Shown here: piece by piece, positions 25,369-34,525 of the stretch | How positions within the stretch are numbered: position 1 is the first letter of the stretch | Layout of the letters: every line of letters starts with the position of its first letter | Assembly (NCBI GenBank): GCA_020723105.1 | Contig: DYJL01000002.1 | Span: 124,001 to 188,000 of the forward strand | Direction: 5' to 3' | Source: Nitrospira japonica | GTDB lineage: Bacteria > Nitrospirota > Thermodesulfovibrionia > UBA6902 | DNA: 64,000 bases | Notes under the pieces: generated by a model | Told to the model about the DNA's origin: nothing | Database searches by the model: none | Seen by the model: only the letters and a program-made list of their open reading frames with translations | Translations under genes and position numbers: made by a program

Positions 25369-26127
25369 CTAATGGTGTCGAGATGCATTCTTGAATCTGT
25401 TTCCTCCCGCTTTAGCTCTCAATACGATAATACCCGGCTTACCAGTTATATAACTTCTGAAATCCTCATCAACAACTCTCATTCTGCTCTTTGAGGCGTG
25501 TCTGAAAAAAACGCCATTTTTATTCTTAATTAGAATTCCAACATGAGATACATCCAGCCCGGTTTTTTCAGAATATATTCCAACGTAATCCCCTGTTTTC
25601 AGGTTTTCAATAACAGCATCGTTTATTGTTTCAGAAGGAATATAGGTAATTGTTCTTTTTCTGCATGGCAGGCCGGGGAGGAAACAGGTTCCATCATCTT
25701 TCTGGTTTAGTATTTTTATTGTCTGTGAGGTTTCTCCCCCGCTGATGTTTTCTGTTATATCTTTGACCAGGTCTGAATTATGTTCTCTCCAGTCTGTGAA
25801 GAAGTGGTTCCTGTTTTCATAAGCAACCTTGCCTGATTGATATCTTATGTTTCTGAGATTTTCTATGAATTCAGCAAAGGTTTTTGATACATGCATTGCC
25901 GCAATGTAATCAATAAATGTAAAGCAGTCAACGCCTTCAAGATTGATGACAAAAATTTCCGGTGTATTTATATCTCCGGTTAATGTTGCTTCTTTGTATT
26001 CGATGCCAAGGAATTTTCCGGAAATCAAATCTATCTTTTTGCCAGTATCATCAATAGCAGAGGAGTCTCTCAGGATCTTGTTTATTTTATCTGCTGTCCA
26101 TTTGCCTAAGATTATCTGCTCTCTCAT
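25369..26127 (-). CDS. DUF1460 amidase-like protein (NlpC/P60-type fold)
   Basis: The 252-residue protein matches the DUF1460 family, whose structures are permuted NlpC/P60-like amidases acting on muropeptides. Candidate catalytic Cys lies in LEGVDCFTFIDYIAAM (about residue 88) and His in LDVSHVGILIKN (about 209); PCRKRTITYIPS and KPGIIVLRAK are also family-like. No signal peptide is obvious at the given ATG, though most homologues are secreted, so the start may be mis-set or the protein may be cytoplasmic. It is co-directional with the AmpG-like gene, in line with cell-wall recycling. Confidence 0.82.
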   Translation of the reverse strand: MREQIILGKWTADKINKILRDSSAIDDTGKKIDLISGKFLGIEYKEATLTGDINTPEIFVINLEGVDCFTFIDYIAAMHVSKTFAEFIENLRNIRYQSGKVAYENRNHFFTDWREHNSDLVKDITENISGGETSQTIKILNQKDDGTCFLPGLPCRKRTITYIPSETINDAVIENLKTGDYVGIYSEKTGLDVSHVGILIKNKNGVFFRHASKSRMRVVDEDFRSYITGKPGIIVLRAKAGGNRFKNASRHH

Positions 26128-26298
26128 TTTATTGTTATGATTTTAACATTTTTAATTTTGTTGTGAATGGGTTATTAGATAGTGTTTACAATCTCCGTTT
26201 GCAGTTAATATAATTAAACAGATTTGATTGATATTCCCACGAGGGAGGAATATTTCCTTAGACTTACTTGAAAATACACTAAAAGAAAGGCTGCGCAA

Positions 26299-26433
26299 AT
26301 GATAAAGAGGATTGTCTTAACCGTTTTAATTTTTGCAGTTATAGTTGCATTGACAGGCTGCAACACCCTGAAAGGAATGGGCAAGGACATTAAGAGTGTT
26401 GGAGAGTCAATCGAGAAAGCCGCTGATAAATAG
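26299..26433 (+). CDS. Entericidin-like small lipoprotein
   Basis: A 44-residue frame with a basic start (MIKRIV), a hydrophobic stretch, the lipobox LTGC with Cys21, and a mature part CNTLKGMGKDIKSVGESIEK that closely resembles entericidin A/B. Entericidins are tiny outer-membrane lipoproteins linked to stress-induced lysis in enterobacteria; the function elsewhere is unknown. AAAGG lies about 8 bases upstream of the ATG. It is read toward nagA, 22 bases before the preferred nagA start. Too short for most automated gene lists. Confidence 0.88.
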   Translation: MIKRIVLTVLIFAVIVALTGCNTLKGMGKDIKSVGESIEKAADK

Positions 26434-26455
26434 TTTGAGCTTAGCCTGTATCACC

Positions 26456-27349
26456 ATGAAAGTTTTGGACCTTCATACCCACGGGATAGGCGGGTTTGAT
26501 ACGCAAACTGCCTCGGAAAAGGACATCCTGAGAATTGCGGAGCTGCACGGCAATTACAGATCCTCCGAAATTGTATTAACAGTGTATCCCTCTGCAATTG
26601 AGACGATGCGTGAAAATATGTTTGCCATTAAAAAGGCGATGGAGATTCAGGCCGCAGCCGGCAGGCCGGAGTCAGCAGTTGCGCAGCAGGGAAATAAATC
26701 AGGCGCAAAGATCGCCGGCGTTCACCTTGAGGGCCCGTTTTTGAATCCGTCAAAATGTGGCGCACTTGATGCGTATTCATTTCTTACGCCTGATGAGTAT
26801 CACCTGAAAAAGCTAACCGAAGGTTTTGAAGAAGTAATAAAAATAATAACCATTGCACCTGAAATTTCAGGTGCAATAAACGCAATAAAAATAATGTCTG
26901 ATATGGGAATTGTTGTGAGCATGGGGCATTCAGATGCCACATATTCAGAAGCTGAATCAGGTTTTCATGCAGGGGCCAGAGGAATTACTCACATTTTTAA
27001 TGCAATGAGAGGGATCCATCACAGAGAACCGGGAATTGCAGGGTTCGGGCTTATGAGTAAAGATATTTACATTGAAGTCATTGCGGATACATTTCATCTG
27101 TCCCCCGATATGCTTAAATTTATTTTTTCAGTGAAAAATCCTGAAAGGATTATCGTTGTTTCTGATACAGTAAAAAATGCAAAGACAGAGACTCATCCAG
27201 TCGGAATAAAAAATAGAGAAGGCCGTCTTCTTGGCGGATGCAAAACCCTTGCAGAGATATCAGAAAACTTAATACAGATGGGCTTGAACAGGAAAGTGGT
27301 CCTGCAGGCAATATCTGAAAATCCTGCGAGGTATTTACAGGCAGGTTAA
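26456..27349 (+). CDS. nagA: N-acetylglucosamine-6-phosphate deacetylase-like amidohydrolase (short form)
   Basis: Amidohydrolase removing acetate from GlcNAc-6-phosphate, feeding amino sugars from wall or chitin turnover into glycolysis. From the ATG at 26456 it has 297 residues. It shows [13 protein letters not shown] at the very start, the metal Glu segment [18 protein letters not shown], the His ligands in [11 protein letters not shown] and [18 protein letters not shown], and a catalytic Asp in IVVSDTVKN. Typical NagA is about 380 residues and has an N-terminal beta-domain before the HxH motif; that domain is absent here. A longer frame from 26396 would overlap the entericidin gene. Ends 4 bases into the convergent accA. 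Confidence 0.85.
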   Translation: MKVLDLHTHGIGGFDTQTASEKDILRIAELHGNYRSSEIVLTVYPSAIETMRENMFAIKKAMEIQAAAGRPESAVAQQGNKSGAKIAGVHLEGPFLNPSKCGALDAYSFLTPDEYHLKKLTEGFEEVIKIITIAPEISGAINAIKIMSDMGIVVSMGHSDATYSEAESGFHAGARGITHIFNAMRGIHHREPGIAGFGLMSKDIYIEVIADTFHLSPDMLKFIFSVKNPERIIVVSDTVKNAKTETHPVGIKNREGRLLGGCKTLAEISENLIQMGLNRKVVLQAISENPARYLQAG

Positions 27350-28329
27350 TTATCCAGTTCTTCTGCTACTGCGCCCATCATCCTGAATTTATTGTGACGT
27401 TCTTCAAGAAGAGTATCAACTGGTTTTTTCATTAATTCCGTAAGGTGAGCTTTGAGGACTTTTTCTACAGCTCTTGCAGTTTCCTGATAATCTCTGTGAG
27501 CGCCTCCAACAGGTTCTGGTATTATTTCATCAATGATCCCGAGGGTGTACAGGTCCTGAGCGGTTAATTTTAGTGTTTCAGAGGCCTTCTCAAATTCTTC
27601 CTGCTTGACTTCGGTGCCATTTTTTTTCCATAAGATTGCTGCACAACCTTCCGGTGAGATAACTGAGTACACTGAATGCTCAAGCATTAGAACCGAGTCT
27701 CCGATGGCAAGCGCAAGTGCTCCTCCGCTTCCTCCTTCGCCTATAACGGTTGCAATTACCGGCGTTTTGATCATGAACATCTCCTGAAGATTTTCTGCGA
27801 TGGCCTCGGCCTGCCCTCGTTCTTCTGCGCCGATACCAGGGTAGGCGCCTGGTGTGTCAATAAAAGTAAGGATGGGATTGCCAAATTTCTCAGCAAGCTT
27901 CATGACCCTCAGGGCTTTTCTGTAGCCTTCAGGATGCGGCTGGCCGAAATTCCTCTCTATTCTGCCTTTTGTGGTCTTGCCTTTCTGGTGTCCGATGACT
28001 GCAACATTTATTCCCTGAAATTTTGCAAATCCTGTGACAATTGAGATATCATCTGCAAACCTCCGGTCTCCGTGCAGTTCAATAAAGTCTTCTGTCAGGA
28101 GTTTTATATAATCAAGGGTATAAGGCCTTTCAGGATGACGCGCTATAAGGGTTTTCTGCCAGGGAGTTATCTTTGAGAATATATCAGCACGCAGATCCCG
28201 GGCCTTTTTTTCAAGCTTTTTCAGTTCGGTAGTTATATTCATATCCTTGCCGTCAGCAAGGCGTTTTAACTCCTCTATTTTATTTTCCAGTTCTGCGACC
28301 GGACGTTCAAAATCCAGATAGTAGTGCAT
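27346..28329 (-). CDS. accA: Acetyl-CoA carboxylase carboxyltransferase subunit alpha
   Basis: The 327-residue alpha subunit transfers the carboxyl group from biotin-BCCP to acetyl-CoA with AccD, the first step of fatty-acid synthesis. Motifs: [20 protein letters not shown] at the start, [79 protein letters not shown] and [11 protein letters not shown]. It lies downstream of dnaE on the same strand, with a small palindromic repeat between. Full length and no anomalies. Confidence 0.97.
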   Translation of the reverse strand: MHYYLDFERPVAELENKIEELKRLADGKDMNITTELKKLEKKARDLRADIFSKITPWQKTLIARHPERPYTLDYIKLLTEDFIELHGDRRFADDISIVTGFAKFQGINVAVIGHQKGKTTKGRIERNFGQPHPEGYRKALRVMKLAEKFGNPILTFIDTPGAYPGIGAEERGQAEAIAENLQEMFMIKTPVIATVIGEGGSGGALALAIGDSVLMLEHSVYSVISPEGCAAILWKKNGTEVKQEEFEKASETLKLTAQDLYTLGIIDEIIPEPVGGAHRDYQETARAVEKVLKAHLTELMKKPVDTLLEERHNKFRMMGAVAEELDN

Positions 28330-28346
28330 GTATGCTCCGTAAAATT

Positions 28347-28371
28347 GTCATTCCCGCTTGTCCGGAATGAC
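28347..28371. repeat. Short GTCATTCC...GGAATGAC palindromic repeat
   Basis: GTCATTCCCG-CTTGT-CCGGAATGAC, a 25-bp inverted repeat in the dnaE-accA gap. Its ends match those of the 106-bp element inside the helicase gene and the element before lysS, so it is a minimal member of the same family. Confidence 0.75.
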
Positions 28372-28397
28372 ATCATTATATTTTTAATTCATAACTC

Positions 28398-31300
28398 TCA
28401 ATTTAAAGTTGTTGTTCCTTCTCCCAGAAGGTTTTCCATTTCTGAAATCAATTCTTCTGACGGTATTACGTGTCTTTCTGTTTTTAGAATAGTCTCCCAG
28501 TTTTTTGGAGATATTATTTTCAGATAAACAGGGCAGTCACCTGTATATCGCGAAAATATTTCATTGAGTTTCGGAAGGGTCTCGGGTTTGGCTGTATTAT
28601 GCATTGTCAGAACAAGTGATTTATATTGAGATGATGTAAGTTTCCGGCCGCCGGATGCTCTGCCGTTCTTCTTCCTGTCATTGTCATGTGGTGTGTTAGA
28701 GATGTTTTTCAATGTGCTGTTCAGGTTGTTATCGTTAATTGAGAGAATTTTTCTGGCGATCACTTTTAATCCTTTGTCAGTTTTGTCTGTATAACCTGAG
28801 ATGATGACAGGGGCCGGCTGTGTGATTATCTCCTGTGCTTCCCTATAAATATCCGGGAAGACAATCACCTCGACGGTTCCGTAGAGGTCTTCTATTGTAA
28901 CGTAGGCCATCAGATCACCTGTGTTTTTGGTTTGAATCTGTTTCAGGTCTCTTACAAGTCCGCCGATATTAACATCACATTTTTCTTCCAGCTCCAGTAA
29001 TTCGTGTGTCGGGGTTATGGAGAGTTCAGTAAATTTTTCCATGTATTTGTTCAGCGGGTGCCCTGTTATGTAAAAGCCGAGAGATTCCTTTTCCATCATA
29101 AGGCGTTTGGATTCATCCCACTCATCAACATCTGTCATGCGGGGAGAAGGAGTTTGGTGCATCATGTTGAACATGCTTTCCTGTCCCGAATCTTTTTCTT
29201 TCTGAAAACGCACAGCGGCCTCCATAATTGAGGCAAGATTAAACATCAACTGGGCCCGCTTTCCTAAAGAATCCATAGCGCCTGCCTTAATAAGGCTCTC
29301 AATAACTTTTTTGTTAACACGTCTTGAATCCATCCTGGAGCAAAAGTCAAAGAATGAATCAAAAGTTTTACTGTTTCTTGCTTCAATGATAGAATCTATG
29401 GCCGAGCTGCCGACTCCTTTCACTGCCTCCAGCCCGAAACGGATTGAGTTGCCGATGACCTTGAATTCTCTCGTGCTTTCATTAAGGTCCGGGGGGAGAA
29501 TTTCGATTGCCATCTCTTTGCATTCCCCTATATATGTCACTACTTTTGCAGTATTATCCATGTCTGCGCTCAAGGATGCAGCCATGAATTCGACAGGATA
29601 ATGCGCCTTCAGGTAGGCAGTTTGATAAGCAATCAGAGCATAGGCCGCAGAATGAGATTTGTTAAAGCCGTATTGTGCGAACTGGAGTATCAGATTGTAG
29701 AGCATATCAGCCTTCTTTGCTGATACTTTGTTTATCTTTAATCCTTCAAGAAAGGTATTTTTCATTTTTTCCATCTCTTCCGGATTTTTGCCGCCCATTG
29801 CCTTTCTCAGGATATCTGCTTGTGCAAGACTGAAATTTGCGAGTTTATGAGCGATCTCCATGACCTGTTCCTGATACAGGATAATCCCGTGTGTTTCCTT
29901 CAGGATGTCATCCAGGTGCGGGATATGAAGCTTGGCTATTGAACCAACGGATTGCTTCTCTGTATTCTGTGACTTGCTGTTTTTGCCATGAATGAATTCA
30001 TCCACCATGCCGCTGCCAAGAGGGCCGGGTCTGTAGAGAGCAACAAGGGCGATCAGGTCCTCAAACACGTCAGGTTTCAGTCGTGTCAGCAGGTCCCTCA
30101 TGCCGGAACTTTCAAGCTGGAATATGCCTGCTGTTTTGCCTGCGCTTAAAAGTTCAAAAGTGGCTTTATCGTCAAGAGGGATATCTTTTATAGAAAAGGC
30201 TTGAGATCTCTTTGCTGCATGCTGCTCAGACTGGTTAATAATTTTTTCGGCCTTATCAATGATGGTCAGGGTTTTTAATCCGAGGAAGTCAAACTTTAAA
30301 AGCCCGAGGTCTTTTATTGCATTCATATCGAACTGGGTGGTTATTGCCTCTTCATTGGGTGTCTTAAACAAAGGCAGGAAGTCAGTCAGCGGATCCGGAG
30401 ATATGACAATGCCTGCTGCATGTGTTGAGGCGTGCCTTGAAAGGCCTTCAAGCGTTTGTGCAATATCAATAAGTTCTTTCATTTCGGGTTTGGACTGATA
30501 GATTTCCTTCAGTTTGGGTTCCATCTCAAGCGCAGTTTTTAAATTGATTTTCGCAATCATTGGAATTAGCTTTGCAACTTTATCCACTTCTGAATAAGGT
30601 ATGTTCATGGCCCGGCCGACATCTCTTATTACTGCGCGCGCCTGCATCGTGCCAAAGGTTATAATCTGTGCCACATGGTCTTTCCCATAGCGGGTTGCCA
30701 CATAATCAATAACTTCAGAGCGCCGGTCCATGCAGAAGTCCACATCAATATCCGGCATGCTGACCCTTTCGGGATTCAAAAATCTCTCAAACAGAAGCCC
30801 GTATTTGATGGGATCTATGTCTGTTATATCAAGCCCGTATGCCACCAGACTGCCAGCAGCAGAACCCCTTCCGGGGCCTACCGGGATATTTTTGCTTTTT
30901 GCATAATTAATAAAATCCCACACAATCAGGAAGTAGGAGGAAAACCCCATTTTCTCAATCATTACAAGCTCGCTGTGCAACCTTTCAGAGTAATTAGTTG
31001 GAATGTTGCAAGTAAGTTTTCTTCTGAGGCCGGTTTCCGCAAGTTTCTGCAGATAACTATTTATCTTCTCACCCTCAGGCACGACGAATTTCGGAAGTTT
31101 AAATTCATTAAATTTAAAATCAAGATTGCATTTTTCCGCTATCCACTTTGTATTCTCAATAGCATCCGGAATGTCTTTAAAGGCATGTTTCATTTCCTCT
31201 GGACTTTTAAAGTAAAACGTATCTTTGGAGAACTTCATCCGGTCTGCGTCGTTCAGTGTTTTTCCGGTCTGGATGCATAAAAGGACCTCATGCGCTTTTG

Positions 31301-31952
31301 CATCTTCCCTGTTTAAGTAGTGGCAGTCATTGGTTGCCACAAGAGGTATATGAAGATCCCTGCTCAATTCTATAAGCAGGGTGTTTACTTTTTCCTGTTC
31401 AGGAAGTTCGTTTGATTGAATTTCAAGATAGAAATTTTCAGAACCAAAGATTTTTTTGTATCCCAGAGCGGCTTCACGCGCCTTGTCAATCTGATCTGCC
31501 ATCAGATAGCGGGGAATTTCGCCTTTCAGGCACGAAGAAAGCCCGATAAAGCCGCCATTATATTGTAACAGGAGGTCTTTGTCTATCCTTGGCTTGTAAT
31601 AAAATCCTTCGAGATAGGCCTTACTGATGAGCCGTGAAAGATTTCTGTAGCCATTAAGGTCTTTACATAAAAGTATAAGGTGAAAGGAAGACTCTGTGGC
31701 TTCGTTTGACGATCCTTTGTCAAAACGGCTTTTGGGGGCAATATATACCTCGCAGCCTATTATAGGTTTTATCCCGGCTTTTGAAACCTTTTTATAAAAT
31801 TCGATAGCGCCAAAAAGACTGCCGTGGTCGGTTATAGCCAGGGCGGCAAGATTATATTCCCGGGCCTTTGCTATCAGGTTATCTATTTTTATGGCTCCAT
31901 CGAGTAAGCTGTACTCGGTGTGGAGGTGAAGCGGGACATACTCGGAATGCAT
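28398..31952 (-). CDS. dnaE: DNA polymerase III alpha subunit
   Basis: The replicative polymerase catalytic subunit, 1184 residues. Domains in order: PHP (LHLHTEYSLLDGAI, about 8-21), the C-family polymerase core with GPGRGSAAGSLVAY and MPDIDVDFCMDRR (catalytic Asp residues near 395-405), later HAAGIVIS and LGLLKFDFLGLKTL, a helix-hairpin-helix region (AVKGVGSSAIDSII, about 855), and a C-terminal OB-fold (VNIGGLVRDLKQIQTKN onwards). Length and order match DnaE1. It is transcribed toward accA. Confidence 0.97.
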   Translation of the reverse strand: MHSEYVPLHLHTEYSLLDGAIKIDNLIAKAREYNLAALAITDHGSLFGAIEFYKKVSKAGIKPIIGCEVYIAPKSRFDKGSSNEATESSFHLILLCKDLNGYRNLSRLISKAYLEGFYYKPRIDKDLLLQYNGGFIGLSSCLKGEIPRYLMADQIDKAREAALGYKKIFGSENFYLEIQSNELPEQEKVNTLLIELSRDLHIPLVATNDCHYLNREDAKAHEVLLCIQTGKTLNDADRMKFSKDTFYFKSPEEMKHAFKDIPDAIENTKWIAEKCNLDFKFNEFKLPKFVVPEGEKINSYLQKLAETGLRRKLTCNIPTNYSERLHSELVMIEKMGFSSYFLIVWDFINYAKSKNIPVGPGRGSAAGSLVAYGLDITDIDPIKYGLLFERFLNPERVSMPDIDVDFCMDRRSEVIDYVATRYGKDHVAQIITFGTMQARAVIRDVGRAMNIPYSEVDKVAKLIPMIAKINLKTALEMEPKLKEIYQSKPEMKELIDIAQTLEGLSRHASTHAAGIVISPDPLTDFLPLFKTPNEEAITTQFDMNAIKDLGLLKFDFLGLKTLTIIDKAEKIINQSEQHAAKRSQAFSIKDIPLDDKATFELLSAGKTAGIFQLESSGMRDLLTRLKPDVFEDLIALVALYRPGPLGSGMVDEFIHGKNSKSQNTEKQSVGSIAKLHIPHLDDILKETHGIILYQEQVMEIAHKLANFSLAQADILRKAMGGKNPEEMEKMKNTFLEGLKINKVSAKKADMLYNLILQFAQYGFNKSHSAAYALIAYQTAYLKAHYPVEFMAASLSADMDNTAKVVTYIGECKEMAIEILPPDLNESTREFKVIGNSIRFGLEAVKGVGSSAIDSIIEARNSKTFDSFFDFCSRMDSRRVNKKVIESLIKAGAMDSLGKRAQLMFNLASIMEAAVRFQKEKDSGQESMFNMMHQTPSPRMTDVDEWDESKRLMMEKESLGFYITGHPLNKYMEKFTELSITPTHELLELEEKCDVNIGGLVRDLKQIQTKNTGDLMAYVTIEDLYGTVEVIVFPDIYREAQEIITQPAPVIISGYTDKTDKGLKVIARKILSINDNNLNSTLKNISNTPHDNDRKKNGRASGGRKLTSSQYKSLVLTMHNTAKPETLPKLNEIFSRYTGDCPVYLKIISPKNWETILKTERHVIPSEELISEMENLLGEGTTTLN

Positions 31953-32039
31953 GACAGAATTTTAGAACATTGCAAAGGGGTTAGTCAAACGTTGAATTAT
32001 TAAAAAATGTATGACTGTTGCAGGCAAAATTTTAAGCGG

Positions 32040-32078
32040 AAAAATAAAAATCCCCTCCGTCAACCAGAGGGGATTTTA
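32040..32078 (-). terminator. Terminator of the cold-shock gene
   Basis: On the minus strand ATCCCCTC and GAGGGGAT form an 8-bp stem with a 9-base loop, followed by a T-rich run (TTTTTATTTT). It lies 6 bases after the csp stop codon. Confidence 0.85.
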
Positions 32079-32083
32079 GTGGA

Positions 32084-32284
32084 TTACAGTTTAACTACAT
32101 TAACTGCTTTGAGACCTTTGGGTCCGTTTTCAGTATTAAAGCTGACTGCATCACCTTCGGCGAGGGATTTAAAACCGTTGCCATCAATTGAAGAGTAATG
32201 GACAAAAACATCGGCACCATCTTCGCTTGATATAAAGCCATAGCCCTTTGTTTCATTGAACCATTTTACTGTTCCTTTAACCAT
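32084..32284 (-). CDS. Cold-shock domain protein
   Basis: A 66-residue single cold-shock domain that binds single-stranded RNA/DNA and can melt RNA structure. [15 protein letters not shown] contains RNP1 and DVFVHYSSI contains RNP2; [20 protein letters not shown] is the usual second half. AAGGAGG lies 8 bases before the ATG. It is bounded by its own terminator downstream and by the trpD terminator upstream, so it is a single-gene unit with about 60 bases of leader. Confidence 0.97.
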   Translation of the reverse strand: MVKGTVKWFNETKGYGFISSEDGADVFVHYSSIDGNGFKSLAEGDAVSFNTENGPKGLKAVNVVKL

Positions 32285-32337
32285 CTTCGCTACCTCCTTA
32301 CTTATAGACTAAAGCTTCAGAGCGCCATTGCCTTTCA

Positions 32338-32378
32338 CAAAAAAATACCACAAAGTTAAAAGCCGTTGTGGTTTTTTG
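32338..32378 (-). terminator. Terminator at the end of the trp operon
   Basis: ACCACAA (32347-32353) pairs with TTGTGGT (32366-32372). A run of A on the left gives a T-run on the minus strand, and a T-run on the right makes it look bidirectional. It is placed between trpD and the cold-shock gene. Confidence 0.75.
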
Positions 32379-32442
32379 CTCACGTACAAAAACTTCTGAA
32401 ACTCCACGAGCATTATGGCATTATTATCTGAGATAAGTCAAT

Positions 32443-33453
32443 CTACAAATTGTTACTTACAAGTTTTATCTCTTCAAGCTTCTTCAGAGCGGCGCCGGAA
32501 TCAATGGCATCAGTTGTAATCTGAACGGCCTCGAGTAAGCTTTGGGTCCGGTCCCCTGTTATCAATGCTGCGGCTGCGTTCATGATGACAATATCTCTTT
32601 TAGGGCCTTTTTCTCCCTTAAGAATATCAATTGTTATTTGTGCATTGTCCCGGGCATTTCCTCCAACAAGGTCTGACTTTTTTGCTCTCTTAAATCCGAG
32701 CTCCTCAGGGGTAATGTAATAAGTAACAATCCTGCCGTCTTTAAGTTCTGAGATTTTTGTCTTATCTGTGTTAGTTATTTCATCAAGGCCGTCTTCGCCA
32801 TGAACAACAAAGGCATGTTTGACGCTGACATTGGCCAGCACCTGGGCCAGTTTTTCAGTGAGGTCATCACTAAAAACTCCCATTACCTGCCTTTCGGCTC
32901 CGGCTGGATTTGTTAACGGGCCCAGTATGTTGAAAATGGTCCTTATTCCCATTTCCCTCCTAGGCTCAATCGCATATTTCATGGCCGGGTGAAACAGCGG
33001 CGCAAACATAAAGCCAAAACCAGTTGCCTCGATGCACTTTTCAACTTTTTGCGGCTCCAGGTCTATCTTTATCCCAAGCGCTTCAAGCACATCAGCGCTT
33101 CCGCAACTGCTTGATACAGAACGGTTGCCGTGTTTTGAAACCGGCACGCCGCTGGCTGCGACAATGAGGGCCGTAGTAGTAGATATGTTGAAGGTATGGG
33201 ACATGTCTCCGCCTGTGCCGCAGGTATCTACTGTCAAGGCAGGCGCTTTTATTTTGGTTACTTTTTCTCTCATCACTTTTACAGCGCCTGTGATTTCCTC
33301 AACGGTTTCCCCTTTCATTCTGAGGGCTGTCAGAAATGCAGCAATCTGGGCGTTGCTGGCCTGTCCTTCCATGATATCCCTCATGGAATTAATCATTTCT
33401 TTTTCGGTAAGGTTCTTCCCCTGTACCACTATATTTATTGCTTCTTTAATCAT
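32443..33453 (-). CDS. trpD: Anthranilate phosphoribosyltransferase
   Basis: Joins anthranilate to PRPP in tryptophan synthesis. The 336-residue protein has VDTCGTGGDMSHTFNISTTT (PRPP loop), KHGNRSVSSSCGSADVLEAL, and EPRREMGIRTIFNILGPLTNPA. It is not fused to TrpG. Its start overlaps the stop of the preceding membrane-protein gene by 4 bases (ATGA), which ties that gene into the trp transcript. Last gene of the trpE-trpG-membrane-trpD set. Confidence 0.97.
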   Translation of the reverse strand: MIKEAINIVVQGKNLTEKEMINSMRDIMEGQASNAQIAAFLTALRMKGETVEEITGAVKVMREKVTKIKAPALTVDTCGTGGDMSHTFNISTTTALIVAASGVPVSKHGNRSVSSSCGSADVLEALGIKIDLEPQKVEKCIEATGFGFMFAPLFHPAMKYAIEPRREMGIRTIFNILGPLTNPAGAERQVMGVFSDDLTEKLAQVLANVSVKHAFVVHGEDGLDEITNTDKTKISELKDGRIVTYYITPEELGFKRAKKSDLVGGNARDNAQITIDILKGEKGPKRDIVIMNAAAALITGDRTQSLLEAVQITTDAIDSGAALKKLEEIKLVSNNL

Positions 33454-33905
33454 TGATTCTCCACGTTGGCCCTGTATTTGATCAGTCCTGGAAAGGTTGT
33501 TTTAAAATCAAAATTATTTTTCCAGCGGCATATCAGGGAGTAGCTCCACAGATAACCGCCGTTGTTAATATAATCAAGGATCATGTGATGGCCGAGCCCT
33601 ATGAACATCCCGATAAACCATGGGTTCCAGTCTGTTATCCAGGCCAGTACAAACAGGAGTATGATCCATTCCCATGCATGAAAGAAAAGGTATATTTGCT
33701 TGAATTGCAGTTCATGATAAAAGACCTGGAAAAATCTTTTCACGGTAAAGGTCCATCCATATATAATAAAAAAATCCAGTACATGGTCCAGATCAATCAA
33801 TATTCCTGAGATGAAACAGGCTGCAGACATGGCCCATGATTTTGACACCATGTATAGAATTGCTGAAAGTATTGTTGAAAATGCTATGTGATAACCTGGT
33901 TTCAT
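33450..33905 (-). CDS. YdjM/DUF457-like small membrane protein
   Basis: A 151-residue protein with four or more hydrophobic segments (about 5-25, 28-48, 76-96, 97-115). It carries a His/Asp-rich pattern, GILIDLDHVLDF and GLGHHMILDY, like the membrane-bound metal-dependent hydrolase (YdjM/DUF457) family. The Asp and His residues could bind metal, but no activity is known. It lies 40 bases after trpG and overlaps trpD by 4 bases, so it is inside the tryptophan operon although nothing connects it to tryptophan synthesis. Confidence 0.7.
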   Translation of the reverse strand: MKPGYHIAFSTILSAILYMVSKSWAMSAACFISGILIDLDHVLDFFIIYGWTFTVKRFFQVFYHELQFKQIYLFFHAWEWIILLFVLAWITDWNPWFIGMFIGLGHHMILDYINNGGYLWSYSLICRWKNNFDFKTTFPGLIKYRANVENQ

Positions 33906-33945
33906 GAACTTGTTTCTTATCGGATTAGTTCTGGTAAATTTTAAA

Positions 33946-34515
33946 CTAAATTTTCAGGCTGAGAAAATTTCTCAGCAGGTCCTTTCCTGCTTTTGTGAGT
34001 ATGGATTCAGGATGGAACTGCACACCTTCAAGGATAAATTTTTTGTGCCTTACTCCCATAATCTCATCCTGGTCGGTCCAGGCTGTTATTTCAAAAGCAT
34101 CTGACAGCGTATCTTTCCTGATAATCAGTGAATGATATCTTGTGGCCTCAAAGGGATTTGGAAGATTCCTGAAGATGGTCTTTCTGTCATGATAAATCAT
34201 GGAGGTCTTCCCGTGCATTAATCTCGGTGCATTCACTATCTCTGCTCCATATGCGGCGCCTATGGACTGATGACCTAGGCAGACGCCGAGGATTGGAATT
34301 TTGCCGGCAAAATGCTGTATTACTTTTATGGATATGCCGGCTTCTTTTGGAGTGCAGGGGCCTGGAGAGACAACTATTTTCTCAGGGTTTAATTTTTCTA
34401 TTTCCGCTATTGTAATTTTGTTGTTTCTGAATACCCGTATGTCCTCTCCGAGTTCACCAAGATATTGAACGAGGTTATAGGTGAAGGAATCGTAATTGTC
34501 AATCATTAAAAGCAT
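33946..34515 (-). CDS. trpG: Anthranilate synthase component II (glutamine amidotransferase)
   Basis: Supplies ammonia from glutamine to TrpE. The class I amidotransferase of about 189 residues has [20 protein letters not shown], the nucleophile Cys in [14 protein letters not shown], and the His-Glu pair in [11 protein letters not shown] start at the ATG at 34515 ([10 protein letters not shown]), preceded by AGGAG 8 bases upstream; a longer frame begins at 34554 inside trpE. The ribosome site lies in the tail of trpE, so translation is probably linked. In some bacteria the same protein (PabA) also serves folate synthesis. Confidence 0.95.
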   Translation of the reverse strand: MLLMIDNYDSFTYNLVQYLGELGEDIRVFRNNKITIAEIEKLNPEKIVVSPGPCTPKEAGISIKVIQHFAGKIPILGVCLGHQSIGAAYGAEIVNAPRLMHGKTSMIYHDRKTIFRNLPNPFEATRYHSLIIRKDTLSDAFEITAWTDQDEIMGVRHKKFILEGVQFHPESILTKAGKDLLRNFLSLKI

Positions 34516-34525
34516 ATATTTGCTC

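Noticed and set aside
30675-31280. Plus-strand frame of 201 codons within dnaE
   Set aside because: Shadow of the dnaE coding strand, without a start signal or motifs.
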